Part shown: piece by piece, positions 37,036-48,522 of the stretch
Layout of the letters: each line of letters starts with the position of its first letter
Numbering within the stretch: the stretch's first letter is position 1
Assembly (NCBI GenBank): GCA_014529385.2
Contig: CM043946.1
Location: forward strand, 32,880,558 to 32,944,557
Direction: 5' to 3'
DNA length: 64,000 nt
DNA from: Adiantum capillus-veneris
Taxonomy: Eukaryota > Streptophyta > Polypodiopsida > Polypodiales > Pteridaceae
Notes under the pieces: generated by a model
Database searches by the model: none
What the model was told of the DNA's origin: nothing
The model's input: only the letters and a program-made list of their open reading frames with translations
Made by a program: the position numbers and the translations under genes

Positions 37036-39779
37036 CTTCTCATGATGGTCAGCCCTACTGTATAGACACAGAAGTCGTCCATAAAAGCCTTAACACAACT
37101 ACCAATGAATGGTTCCAGCACCCAATTTGCTCTTTCTTGATAGAAAGATGGTCCATTTGACAACCCAAACGGCAACACTGTGTAGCAATAGCAGCCCCAT
37201 GGCGTAATAAAAGTTGTCTTTGTGCGGTCTTTAAGAGCAATCTTCAATTGAAAATAGCCTGAAAAACCATCACACACACTGTACCTCTCATAACCTGCCA
37301 CTGAATCCAAGATCTGATCGATGAATGGAAGAGGATATGGGTTCTTCTTTGTGGCTGTGTTTAAGGGCTTAAAATCTACACAAATCCTCCACTTCCCATC
37401 CTTCTTTGGACTGACTACTACTGGACTCACCCATTCTGTGGTCTCCACAGGGACTATGAACCCTGCCTTCAATAACTTGTCCACCTCTTCCCGCAAGGCT
37501 TCCATTTGCTCTTGACCCATCCTTCTTAGCCTTTGCCGCACTGGCTTAGAACCTTCTTTCAGCTCTATATGCATCTCTTCGCCCTTGAACCCTCTGATCT
37601 CTTCATATGAAGTAATGAACAAATCAGGAAAACTAGCCAGCATATGCAAAAATATATCCTTCTCCATAGCTGAGAGGTCTCCACTAATCATTTGCGTCAT
37701 TAATTCCTGCTTTTTTGACAACTCAACCTTGGTTTGCATCAGCCCTTCAATCACTTCATAAGGCCCTTCACTTTCATCTTCAACCTCATTCGCAAATGCG
37801 ACTAAACCACACTCCTGGATTTCTTTATCCATCAAAATAAATGCAACATCAGCATCCTCATCACTGCTGGTAGTGCTATCACTGTCCTCATCTGTCACCG
37901 TGGAAGAGTCTTCATCACTAGACTCATCCTCATCTTCATAAAGCTCCTCTAATCGTTTCCTTGTGTCCATATTATAAAGCTTCTTGGTACCTGTCTTTCC
38001 ATAGAGGCTAATTGTACCATGTCGCCAATCTTGAACAGCTCCCACTGCACGTAACCATGGTCTGCCCAGTATAATTGGATATGCTCCCAACCCTGCTGGC
38101 ATCACATGAAAATCAACCACTGCCTTTGCATCATATGCCTCCACTTCTAAGCTCTTTACAACACCCAAGCATTTTACTTTTTGATGGTTTGCCAATCTGA
38201 TCCGAAAACCTGACACCCCAGCCACTGTGAGACCCATCTTCTCAACGCATGAGTGTGTTATGACGCATATTTGGGCTCCGCCATCCACATAACCTTGTCC
38301 CAAATTTTTCCTTTTATGCCACACATCTACTATTGGACAAATGTCTGGTAGCTCGTCCATTGCCAACACCTTCACTGAACCTCTCTCTGGCTCTTTCTCC
38401 ATTGGGTTAACCATCCTCTTCCACTGTCGCTTTAGCTTAGGCACCATCTCTATAAGCTGCCCAAAAGTAACATCTGCCTTCCTGCTCGTCAGATCCTCCT
38501 TCAAGTCATAGCTTAATTGCCCATCCCCTAGTCGAAAATCTGAAACATGAAACTTTCGACGAGCTCTCCTTTTCCTCTTGGCCTTGACATCCTCGCTTTC
38601 ATGGCTCTTTCCTTTCTTCTTACTAGGACCTGGGGCACTTCTTCCTTCCTTTTCCTCTGTGGTCCTCTTCCCAATAGGCATCACTAATGTATCCTCTAGC
38701 TTTGATGCCTTCTCCAAGGTGACTACACTTAGCACTTTTGTCTTCCCTTTTTCCTCCTGGGTCAGTCCACTGGTTCCTTCGTCTCCTTTAATTTCGATGC
38801 CATAATCATTTGATCTAGTTAGCACCTGTCTTGGCAATGGATACATGTCTCCCCCCATCCTTGGTGGCTTATCACATTGCGGGCTGATGTGACCCAACTC
38901 TCCACAATTATAACATGTGGGCGTCTGCCTCCAAAACCTACTATTACTTTGTCCAGCACCATTCCTAGGTCTTTCTTCACCTCCTGGCTGATTTGCAAAC
39001 CGCCCTCGACCTCGATTATTTCCCACTTGACCTAGCATGTTTAGGCTGAGATTCTTCATCAGATCAACCACTTGCCTCATGTCTTGCCTTAGGCCATCAT
39101 CTTGCACTGATGTAGTGACCACTGCTGGCATAACCTGAGTAGTAACAGGAACCACTGGTTCATGATGAACCCCTGACATGCGCCCTTGTAAAGACTCTAT
39201 AGGCTGAAATTCAGACCTCATTGGCAAAGACTCCACCCCTAACTGGCTCATTTTCCTCAGCTTCCACTCTTTGTTCCTTGCTACCTCTAGTGCATCTTCA
39301 TATGTCCTAGGCTTCTTTAGCTCTACTCTCCAACGTATATTCTCCCAAAGACCAGCCAAGAACCTGTCCTTCTTCATCATGTCAGGCGGGGGTACCTGTG
39401 GTGCTAAAGCCTTGCACATTCGCTCCCATGCCAATGAAAACTTACGTATGTACGCATCTACTGGCTCACCTTCCTTTTGCACCAAAGCCTGTACTTCTTG
39501 CCACACTTTGTCAGGGTCTTCTATCTTCACAAACTCCACTTCCAATCCATGCCTTAGATTGTCCCAACTCAATCTTATAGGTGGATCAGCCATACACAAC
39601 TCCTCTTCAAATGCTTTGGACCAAGCTCGTGCATCACTCTTCAAACAAATTTGGAGAAGTCGTAACATTTGCGTAGGGTCATGAATCTGGTTGCTAATGC
39701 AGGCAACCTCCATCTTTTCCAAAAATTCTTCCACATCTTCATCACTTCTTCCATGAAACTCGGGATAAGAGAAAGCCAT
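36990..39779 (-). CDS. Tat-type gag, protease and first half of RT
   Basis: The frame opens at 39836 but I prefer the ATG at 39779 (MAFSYPEFHGR, 929 residues). Positions below count from 39836. Gag capsid region about 20-200 (LWENIRWRVELKKPRTYEDA). RG-rich linker then zinc knuckle CYNCGELGHISPQC at 308-321. A basic stretch KAKRKRRARRKF follows near 420, possibly a nuclear signal. Protease about 510-610, with YVDGGAQICVIT at the active site (D518; Gly replaces the usual Ser/Thr). Reverse transcriptase from about 760, with WRICVDFKPLN and the catalytic FMDDFCVY near 922. The frame then runs out of phase within the RT and ends at 36990. Confidence 0.88.
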   Translation of the reverse strand: MAFSYPEFHGRSDEDVEEFLEKMEVACISNQIHDPTQMLRLLQICLKSDARAWSKAFEEELCMADPPIRLSWDNLRHGLEVEFVKIEDPDKVWQEVQALVQKEGEPVDAYIRKFSLAWERMCKALAPQVPPPDMMKKDRFLAGLWENIRWRVELKKPRTYEDALEVARNKEWKLRKMSQLGVESLPMRSEFQPIESLQGRMSGVHHEPVVPVTTQVMPAVVTTSVQDDGLRQDMRQVVDLMKNLSLNMLGQVGNNRGRGRFANQPGGEERPRNGAGQSNSRFWRQTPTCYNCGELGHISPQCDKPPRMGGDMYPLPRQVLTRSNDYGIEIKGDEGTSGLTQEEKGKTKVLSVVTLEKASKLEDTLVMPIGKRTTEEKEGRSAPGPSKKKGKSHESEDVKAKRKRRARRKFHVSDFRLGDGQLSYDLKEDLTSRKADVTFGQLIEMVPKLKRQWKRMVNPMEKEPERGSVKVLAMDELPDICPIVDVWHKRKNLGQGYVDGGAQICVITHSCVEKMGLTVAGVSGFRIRLANHQKVKCLGVVKSLEVEAYDAKAVVDFHVMPAGLGAYPIILGRPWLRAVGAVQDWRHGTISLYGKTGTKKLYNMDTRKRLEELYEDEDESSDEDSSTVTDEDSDSTTSSDEDADVAFILMDKEIQECGLVAFANEVEDESEGPYEVIEGLMQTKVELSKKQELMTQMISGDLSAMEKDIFLHMLASFPDLFITSYEEIRGFKGEEMHIELKEGSKPVRQRLRRMGQEQMEALREEVDKLLKAGFIVPVETTEWVSPVVVSPKKDGKWRICVDFKPLNTATKKNPYPLPFIDQILDSVAGYERYSVCDGFSGYFQLKIALKDRTKTTFITPWGCYCYTVLPFGLSNGPSFYQERANWVLEPFIGSCVKAFMDDFCVYTVGLTIMRSCRWYWLDMMNVEDN

Positions 39780-39836
39780 GGCTACCCAAATTATGATGCT
39801 TTGAGAACCCCTTCGAACACACGTGCAAGAACCCAA

Positions 39837-40829
39837 AACTTTTCACTTCCCAATCCCTAGAAACTTCAATGGAGCTCAACTTTAGATGAGAACAAACACA
39901 TGCACATCAAATGAGTTTTCATAGTTGATCATCGGAATTACAACAGGCAAAGGACATTCCAGGATCTCTCTCAATCTTCTTGGCCCAAACATAAAGACTA
40001 TGCGCTGCTGGAAAAAGATCTTCCTGGATACATGAACATTAATCTGAATTCTTTGCGTTAAATGAAAAGGAGTGAAATGAGGGCCATTTTGATCATCCAT
40101 TAAAGCCAACCATGAAGCTCCCAAGAAGGCACACCTGACTCAACCTCTGATTTTGCCAAAATTTCAGCAGCATAACAGCATAAATGGCTCAAAATACCAA
40201 AAAACCAGCCATCATAACTTGGGAAAATTTCGACAGAGTTTCCCCAGAAGTAGAGCAGTAGGAACCCAAAATATAGACTGTCTATGTACGCATAAACTGT
40301 CAACAATAGAATCCGAGCATCAAGGAGGACTCACTAGTACATAGCCTATGGTGAGGTCACGAAAAGGGTGCTCCAGCTACCTGTATCACCGAAAGGATCT
40401 CTACATTTGAGAATCCCCCAGCTCAATAAAAACCTCACGCTATCGACCCTCACACGAAAGCTAATGCAAATCGCGTATAGTCAAGTCTCAGAAATGACTA
40501 TCTTCCAGACCAAGTCTCAGAAATGGCTGGGACTGCCAAATAAAACCATATATGGCTCCACAAAGGCGTACAATGGCAGTTTCCACAAGTAACGTACAAT
40601 CCAATAGACAATGCGCTCAAATAGGCGCCAAATGATGCATACCCACAACAGATGCAAGTGACACCACCGCTAGTATATCACTGTACTCCACCGCTAGTAT
40701 ATCACTGTACTCCAGCTACCTGTACCTGTGTGAATCACCTGTACCTGTACTTGTCCCTGTAACCTGTAATCTGTAGCCCCGAATCTCGAAGCTTGAAGCT
40801 CGAAGCAGAAGGTACTCAAAGAAGATCCT
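39837..40829 (-). other. Tat-type 5' leader, non-coding
   Basis: About 1 kb between primer site and gag. Nothing coding is recognised. A 23-bp phrase around CCACCGCTAGTATATCACTG is repeated in tandem at about 40667 and 40690. Confidence 0.65.
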
Positions 40830-40843
40830 CCGTGGGGGCGCCA
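40830..40843 (-). other. primer-binding site of the Tat-type element
   Basis: On the minus strand TGGCGCCCCCACGG, six bases after the 5' LTR. TGGCGCC primer sites are common in Tat/Athila elements. The exact tRNA is not assigned. Confidence 0.7.
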
Positions 40844-40849
40844 AATGAA

Positions 40850-41993
40850 TGTGAGCGGGATGAAAACACACACAGCGCCTCTATAACGACCCGACACACA
40901 CTCTTGGGAAGATACACACACACACTATGGGGCACCACTCGGCTTACACAACACACCTGGCCGAGACAGGGAACACACCTCTGGAGTGAGAGGAGAGAGA
41001 CTATCCACTTGCCCACTCCACACAGACACACACATACACACACACACACCCAAAAAACTCAGCTCAAAAGAGGAGAATTTCTGATGTTTAGATACAAATG
41101 AGCTTGGGCCAACACCAATGGGGCAAACAGCTCACACAATATGGGTAAAAGATACCAGATACAATCACAAACTAGAGCAGAAACTTCGCTCATAGGAGAA
41201 ACTTACACAGAAAAACAGCAGGAAAAGAGTGAGGAATTTGGCAAAATGGACAGCGCCATCGCGTCCGGAACGGCCCAAAACCCCAGTCTACAATGTCAAA
41301 GTGCTCAAATCCGACCTCGGATGAGCAGTTTAGGGCCAAAACAGGCTCCAAAATGGGCAAAAACACACCTGCGGCTGTTCCTCCTCTCTTCTCCACGTTT
41401 TTTCTGGTCTTCTCTCAGTTTTTTCAGTTCCCACACTTAGCTTTATTAGTTGGGCACCCTTGGCCTTTTAGATGACCTCAAACGGACCCCGAACAGGCCA
41501 AAAACTGACCTCGCAGTGCATAGTTGTCACCTTTTTGCATCATTCGCACACCTGGCACTCAGCTTTTTTCCAATAATGCATCTCGCCACCACGTGAAGTG
41601 GCCCCAAAAAAAGGTCCTCATGATGACCTTTCTGCATAATTCTCACAAGCAAACACCCACGTTGTGTCCGTCCTCATCTGCGTGCAAATATTGACCTCGT
41701 TCGCCCTCCTAATGCCACTAGATGCCATCTGACGCACCTGCTGACCTCACGTCGTCGGCCCGCGGATAGCTTCCTCGAGAAGTTTTACGCGCTACCAACT
41801 CCTCCTTATTGTAGAAAAACACAATGGTACTAGTAACGATGAAAATCGATGCACTATGTACATGGTGTCCTACCTGTACACATGTGGGCCCCACGTAACC
41901 ACCTGGCTCTGGAAAATGGGCAATACTTTATTTGATGCACCATGCATGGGTATGTACATATGCGCAATCCCTTGCTCCAAAAAACTCCTGACA
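40850..41993 (-). repeat. 5' LTR of the Tat-type element
   Basis: 1144 bp, nearly identical to 33253-34400. Confidence 0.94.
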
Positions 41994-41997
41994 ACGT

Positions 41998-43394
41998 GTA
42001 GAACTTCAAGCCAACATCATCACTCATGGTCAGCATCTCTTCTTCATCTTCAAATCTGGCTCTTGATAACATATCTGCAATAGGGTTATCTCTACCTGCA
42101 ATATGACAAAATTCAGGGTTAAGAGACTTGATATACACTATCCATCGTAACATGGCAATGTCCGGAGTGGAGCAATTTGCAATCATTCCTATCAGTGGCA
42201 AGCAATTTGTCTCTACCACAACGGAAGCTCTAATAAAGTATTCTTTATCGGTCCTTAGAGCAGTAGCAACGCCCAAAGTTCCCTCTTAACCTGTGGATAT
42301 CCTCGTTGACAAGCATTGAGCACCTTGGCTCCAAATCTCACTGCATACCTATGTCCTTCAGCATCATCTTGACCTATAGCCCATCCAATACTTGTCGGGC
42401 TAGTGTCAACTATTAAAATAACTGGCCTATCGCATTTATAATCAACTTTCCTCAAGATCGGATCCTGAAGAAGCATCTTCTTTAATTTCGTAATAGCTTG
42501 TGTGTGAACTTCTTCCCAAACAAACCTCTTACCTTTTCGTAGCAATTGATACAGCACCTCTGCAACATGGGCAAAGTGTGGCAGCCAAATACAATAGAAC
42601 ACACACGCGCCTAAAAATCGACGAACCTTAGTAACTGAAGAACATGTGTCCTTCATCTTTTGGATTGCTTCAACTTTTTCAGGACTTGGCCTTCTTCCTT
42701 CAGAACTGCACATGTGTCCCACAATTAAGACCTCCTTAGCTCCAAAAGTCGAATTTTCAAGCCTTGATAATATAGCATCACAGTCAGCAATATGTTGAGC
42801 AACAAACTGTCTGCACCCCCTCTGGTCTTTTGCTTCATCTTTTGAGCCTTCTTCACAGCCCTTAATTGGTAGATCATCAATGAAAGGCATGGTAACATGT
42901 GGGATAAAGTCCCTTAATACCTTATTCATGTCGTTCATCATATGAGCTACTGAATTAGTAGCACCCTATGGCAGAGTGCACATCCTTACCAAACCAAGAG
43001 GAGTACGCATTGTAGTAAGATCCTTGCTCTCCAAAGCTAACTGGAATTGATCATATCCTGAATAAAGATTGCCCATGGAGTAAATAGATCTACCTGCAAA
43101 GGCCTCAACAAATTCATCCACAATTGGGCCAGTACCCACATTGCGGATTGTTACCTTGTTAACCGGTTGCATATCCTGAATGAACCTTAATGTGCCATTT
43201 TTCTTTGGAACAATAAACCATCGAATTAGAATACAGAGCACATGACGGCTCCAAAATTCCCATTTGAATCTTTTCATTGAGCAAATCGATGAGCTTTGGC
43301 AAGTGAGCTTTAGGAACTGGAATAGGACGCAAGCTCCATGGCATGTGTGGAACAGTGAAAATAACCATTGGTGAAACAAGACTCGGATCCACAC
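41998..43394 (-). pseudogene. reverse transcriptase and RNase H of the large gypsy element
   Basis: Three frames join. 43394-42966 gives WFIVPKKNGTLRFIQDMQPV and SIYSMGNLYSGYDQFQL, the motif A region in which Asn stands where the catalytic Asp is expected. 42941-42255 gives the FIDDLPIKG box with its Asp pair, the connection domain (VRRFLGACVFYCIWLPHF) and the RNase H start (VILIVDTSPTSIGWAIGQ). 42276-41998 gives the RNase H end (EFCHIAGRDNPIADMLSR). The Tat element is inserted directly after this. Confidence 0.85.
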
Positions 43395-43397
43395 ACC

Positions 43398-43886
43398 CTA
43401 TCTCACTTGGCTCAAAAGCGAAGCTTTACCATGTTTTTCAAGCATACCTTGAAAACATTTGATCTCCTCTTCATTGAGGAAACCGTCTTCACCAACCTTC
43501 AGCTGCTGTAGTGTCTCCTTAGTAAACTTATGCCCTATGTTCTTCGGATCTCTGAGTATAGGCTGTCGAGAAGCCTCCTTGATCATCCCATCACTTCCTT
43601 CTGGCTGCGGTGTAGCCACTGGCCTCACTTTCTTTGCAACAGTTTTGTATTTGGTCTCTACCTGTGCTTCAATAGTTTCACCCGAATCATCTTCAATATG
43701 CATAAGTGCTTCATATGAACTTAACTCATCATACATGTCCATTGAATGAACCTTGACTAATTCATTTCCACTTTGTAACCTGTTTTGCCTGATCTCTTCA
43801 AGCACTGACATAGTAACTTCATAAGATACCTCTTCAAAGACTCCTGAAATCACATCATCATATTCAAGCACATCACAACCCTGCAA
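43398..43886 (-). pseudogene. protease-RT linker of the large gypsy element
   Basis: 162 open residues, acidic, with no catalytic motif. It lies between the protease and the reverse transcriptase in the usual order. The end (KFTKETLQQLKVGEDGFLNE) resembles the spacer that precedes RT in this type of element. Confidence 0.6.
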
Positions 43887-44035
43887 TTCACTTTGAATAC
43901 CTGAAACATACTGTTTTTCCCACTTTGGTAGATCATTAAATTTTCTGAAAGAGATTGAACCTTCATATGTTAACCCCGAAGAGAAAGCTTCTCTTTGCGA
44001 TAACTTCTCCTCACTTGTACTACCATAGTCCCGCT

Positions 44036-44520
44036 TTATAATGGCACTCCGAGAAAATCCTGTGCAAACCTGTGTTCTCTAAACTCCTTGCGTATCTTCG
44101 GCATTGGATGATCTCTTAGATTGTCCTTATTCCTAGCATGGTCAACACATATAGTCAAGAATTGCACTGCTTTCTTACCATCATGGCTCCGAACCCTGGC
44201 ATAGGCCGAGCCATCATCCAGCACTTTGGTTTCCATTCGCACAACCATAATGTATGGTTGCCCCAGAATTAAAGGATAAGAGGAATGCTCCTGTATAAAG
44301 AAGTTTTGCTCATCACAGACATCCCCTACAGTTACCTTAACATTGGCACATGCACCATAGAGGTCGCTTGGAAGCATATTGGCAGCTCGAATCCGCCAAC
44401 CATGGTCCACATCAATAGGCCATTTCCCCTTTTTGTGCAAGCTTTTAGCCATCAAATTGATCTCCGATCCATGATCTATGAGTGCTAGGACCGGTTCTTC
44501 GATGTCGCTAAGCTTTACAA
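44036..44520 (-). pseudogene. aspartic protease of the large gypsy element
   Basis: The frame upstream of its first ATG gives VLALIDHGSEINLM, an aspartic-protease active site with His in place of Ser/Thr (D-H-G). Further on HSSYPLILGQPYI fits the conserved I-L-G block near the protease C-terminus. The region follows gag with a short interruption at 44636. Confidence 0.72.
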
Positions 44521-44635
44521 CAGTTTCAGTTGTTGCTCTTGCCCAATGAGTCCTTGAAAAGTGACTCCTTGGTATGCTTTCACTATCTTCATCTTCATTG
44601 AAATGAGCATGCCTTACCTCAGGTATGGTTGGATT

Positions 44636-45754
44636 TTACACCACCACAGACCTCAGCTCTTCTTCTTCTTCAAGATTCGCCAAATACTCTTCATAGTCAT
44701 CCAGAATTGCTTCAATGTGGCATACTGCCTGGCTCTTCACTGACTCCGGCTCCTGTTCACTTGGTATCTGCCGCTTCCTTTTGATGATATCTATTATCTC
44801 CTCATGAAACTCACGTTTGGCAATCCCCAATATATCGCCCAATGCGAGCTCCACCTTGCTATTTAGAATTCGCTCTTCAAAGACTTTGTTTAAATCTGTA
44901 GCTAATTCAATGTCAGACTTGAGATTATAAGAGGGTCCCTTGGGTTTACCTTGCTTTTTATCCTTAGGTGCATCCTCCATCACCACTTTAGGAGCGGGCT
45001 TAGGAGCAGGACTTTCTTCTTTCTTGTTGTTGAACCTCGTTGTCCTCTTCAATGTCCCAGGAGCTTCTTCATCTCTTTTCCGCTTCTCCTCCACCATAGC
45101 CTCATTAGCTTGAGACTTTGCAATGAATGCATACACTGAGAGGCAATCCACTGGATCAGTCCACCCTGTGGTTTCTCGAATTGAATTCCCTACTTGCGGA
45201 AACTTCCCATAAGTTACCTGTCCAGTTTCTGCTGTCTTCAAAGCATAAGGCCATAATTGACCCTTGGTACCTGCACCATCTTCATCACCCTTCCCGCAGA
45301 CTTGCAGCCCATAAGTAGCTGCCTCCACAAGAGCAACATTATGCTGAATTTCATCAACTATCTTCTTCATGCCGCCCCTACCGAAGTTCAGGCGGAGCAT
45401 CTCACCTGTTGCCCTAAGGTGTATCTTCTTGTCCTTCCAGAACACCACATTCTTTTTATATGCTTTGTCAAATTCATCACATTCCTTAACATACTTGTGG
45501 TCTTCACTGTCACACCACATGCATCGGTCCCAGCCTTTGCGTAGTGGCTGCTGCCTAGGCTCCGATGTAGACCCCTTTGCAGCTAGACCATCAAATTTAG
45601 CAGCTTTAAAATTCAAATTCAATTCTTGAATACCTTTTACCAATTCTTCAAGAACTGGCTCCTCCACTCTGGGTATTGCCGAGGTTGTTTTCTCTTTAGG
45701 TTCCTCCTCCGCAACATCCATGATGTCAGCCACGATCATCTTGTCAACTCTCAT
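44636..45754 (-). pseudogene. gag C-terminal half with zinc knuckle
   Basis: 372 open residues. A knuckle-like CMWCDSEDHKYVKECDEF gives C-x2-C-x4-H-x5-C. Downstream are ARATGEMLRLNFGRGGM-type text, a Lys/Glu-rich linker (EEKRKRDEEAPGTLKRTTRF) and a helical segment near the end. It continues the capsid part at 45863-46201 after a short break. Confidence 0.72.
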
Positions 45755-45862
45755 CTGTCATTTCACAATCATGTTGACTGCTTTGGTGACTACCTTCCAG
45801 TCGGATGTTAAGACTAATTCTCCACTTGGATCCTCTAGCAATTGCACTAAACTATTCTGAAG

Positions 45863-46201
45863 TCAAGGATCAACAGCCTGAATGAACAGCTCAACCTTTT
45901 GATCCCTCATTGAACGTTGCTCTGTCAAAGATAGTTGATCAAATTTCTTCTCAAATTCCCGCATTAACTCTCGTGCAGACAGATTTTTGTTCTTCTTCTG
46001 CACCCACTTCATGAAACTTTGCCTGGTTACTCTTTGATAATCCTCCAGGAAGTATTCCTCCTGAAGCGCCTTCTTGAAATCCTGCCAATTCGGGCCTTGA
46101 AGCACCTGAATTTCTTTAATTCGACTCCTAAGTTCCGGCTCAGCAACAATCAAATGGAACCCTTCTACTGCGTTCTGATCATCAATTCCATTCTCTTCCA
46201 T
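45863..46201 (-). pseudogene. gag capsid part of the large gypsy element
   Basis: 112 open residues: NWQDFKKALQEEYFLEDYQR, SFMKWVQKKNKNLS and ELMREFEKKFDQLSL. These are typical of the retrotransposon gag domain. ATG at 46201; sequence upstream to the LTR holds the leader with a possible primer site TTGGTGAACCCGACGC (minus strand, just before 46451). Confidence 0.75.
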
Positions 46202-46450
46202 TGCCTGTTCATAGATATTGCAGAATCTGCTAATATCCCGGCCTTAAAATTGATGCAATTTCTCGGGTAATGTGTACCGAGCTTTACAGATCCTCTTTTA
46301 CAAATTGTACTGTTGTTGAGCAGCCTGCTGTTATTGCATGTAAGCAGCAAATTGCTGCATCATTTTCTGCATGGCAGCCTCTTGCGGTGTCGACATCCTT
46401 CTTCACCACATTGCTCACCCCGGCTCGTTTTGCGTCGGGTTCACCAAGAA

Positions 46451-47358
46451 TGTCGGGGGACAATTGTGCGAAAGGTGAACCGGGAAGGCACCGGGCCCCT
46501 GGCTGTGAAAGGTGCGGGACACAAGGTGTAGCAAATGCAATTACCAACAATAGTATTCAAAACAAGAAGTCCGTCTAAATTCCAGTTAATCGACAGAATC
46601 CATGAATAATCAATCCTTAATGGAAGCTTAAATGCTTTTACAAGGAAAAATCTGGCAAAATTTGGCTTAAACCAGGTGCTTAAACAAGAAATTGATAAAA
46701 TTCTGCTTACTTTGCCTTTCGCTCTTCAATTCGAGTGGTTAATAAGCTTCGAGCTTTGGATTATGGCTTATGAAGGGGTTTAAGCTTACGAGGATTAAGC
46801 AAGTTTGAAGATTCGGAGGAGAAGCTTAAGATCTTCAGGCTATGGAGGTTCGGAGATGGTGCTTCCAGATTATCAAGAGCTTAAGAGAATTCTTAAGCGA
46901 AGAAAAGAGCTCAAAGAAGATGATGCTTAAGAGTATGTATTCAGAGCTTAAGAGCTTTCAGCTTGAGGAGGGATCTTCCGAGCCCAAGGAGAGGAGAAAA
47001 CTCACGATGATCCTTTGAATAAGACGTTCTTTCCTTTTTGTAGCTGCATGGGACTCCCCTTTTGCTAAAAAAGGCGAGGCACCCATTAGCGATGTCGCTA
47101 ATGGGTCCTCCCCCTTGTGACGTGGCAAGACCGTGTTCGACCTACACCGTTTGCGGCAGGACTAGGACTGAAATGATGCACCATTGGGAGCTGATGCTTT
47201 TTTGCTTCTTGATTCAGCGGCATCTGACCCTTCCATGGCTCGCTGCGAGCTCTTCTCCTTGCTCTGTGCTACCTGCGTGCTGCCGCCTTTGCTACACCAT
47301 GCATTACTCCCTTTTACATTAGGTTTTTAAAAAAAAACCCTTTTGTTTTACCCCAATG
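46451..47358 (-). repeat. 5' LTR of the large gypsy element, piece 1
   Basis: Matches 29827-30735 of the 3' LTR. It is interrupted after CCCCAATG by the small copia element. Confidence 0.9.
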
Positions 47359-47385
47359 TGAAGGGGATCGCGGAGCACCACAGAT

Positions 47386-47455
<70 letters not shown>

Positions 47456-47598
47456 AGACACACACACGATGTGGGTGGGGAGACTCAAAGAGTGGCAGCT
47501 CCCCCTATACAGTATACTCACTATAAGTATAGGGTAACAGTGGGCGGGCGCCCATGACCTGGGCGACTGGTCAAGGCACATAGGCCTTAACCCCAACA
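47359..47598 (-). repeat. 3' LTR of the small copia, with expanded (GA)n
   Basis: 240 bp, of which about 61 bp (47393-47453) is a pure GA run. The partner LTR has about 14 bp of GA at the same place. Confidence 0.93.
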
Positions 47599-47612
47599 AC
47601 CTCCCACTTAAA
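47599..47612 (-). other. polypurine tract of the small copia
   Basis: On the minus strand TTTAAGTGGGAGGT adjoins the LTR start TGTTGGGG. Confidence 0.85.
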
Positions 47613-47673
47613 GGCCAATGTGCCTTTAAGCAAGATCTACTAGTGTACAACTAATAGAAGGTGAGATATTCTC

Positions 47674-48477
47674 TCAACCTATGCCCACTGACTCTCGATG
47701 AGCTAGTGCATCCGGCTCTACTGATAGACAAACATCCCGCTGCCGAAGCCACACAGAGCTAGCTCCAAGCTCTGCAAAGAGTCTACAAGAGCTCATGCAC
47801 TCTTGCAAGTATCGGTCCAATACCTGCAAACCTCCCCTATGCTCTATGCCGAGATCAATCATCGAACAACTAATCAACCCTGCTGCAAATTCTCCCACTG
47901 CAGCTGCTATGTCGGGCCTCGAGATCAGCATCTCGTACATGAGGACACCGAATGTTGATGCAACCCTGGCAACCTCTGCCACCTCCAACTCAGAACTCAA
48001 CTCATGGTAATCCTGTCCCCTATCATAGAGACCATGGCACTCTGACTCCGAGCTCTGGAGTGACTCCTCGTGCCCACCACATATCACATGTGTACCAAGA
48101 GTATCCATCTGTCCTGAATCTGCATCAAGCTCTGGCATAAGCATATCAAGAAATGACTCCACAATAGCCAACATCTCAGCATCCATGTGAGTCATCTCTG
48201 TCATCACCTCTGATGACTCATCCTGCTGTGACTCACTAGAGCTGTCCCGCTCTACCTGTGCATCCGTAGACGCAACCTACACAACAAGGTCGCTGCTCTG
48301 CATTCCATGCAAAGCATCCTCCAACCCACAAGCAAAAGAGACTCGCCTGCTCCCTCGCTCTCTACCTGGCTGCGTGATCACAGAGACAGCACCGTCTCTC
48401 GCGTGATCCACATGCAATGGGTAACCTGTACCACTCCTCGCACCTCTCGCAATCACTAGCAAACCCAAATGCATCAC
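47674..48477 (-). pseudogene. pol remnants of the small copia
   Basis: The frame 48477-48277 carries GLLVIARGARSGTGYPL, which fits the GAG-pre-integrase block that follows copia protease. The frame 48207-47674 carries FGVLMYEMLISRPDIAAAVG, which fits the end of copia reverse transcriptase just before RNase H. The integrase core and RT catalytic region that should lie between them are missing, pointing to an internal deletion. Confidence 0.72.
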
Positions 48478-48522
48478 AAAATCTCGCTCTCGTAGCGAAA
48501 TCTGACATCCACAATCTCTAAG

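Larger units (their letters stand above)
33253..41993 (-). mobile_element. young Tat-type Ty3/gypsy element
   Basis: Bounded by LTRs of 1148 and 1144 bp starting TGTGAGCGGG and ending CTCCTGACA on the plus strand, with a 4-bp ACGT duplication. The LTRs differ at five substitutions and one 4-bp step in a CA repeat, about 99.5% identity, so the insertion is recent. On the minus strand a TGGCGCC-type primer site, gag, zinc knuckle, protease, reverse transcriptase, two RNase H-like domains, integrase and polypurine tract follow in order. Two RNase H domains are diagnostic of the Tat branch. Only one lesion was seen, a frameshift in the reverse transcriptase. It sits between RNase H and integrase of the large gypsy element. 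Confidence 0.93.
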
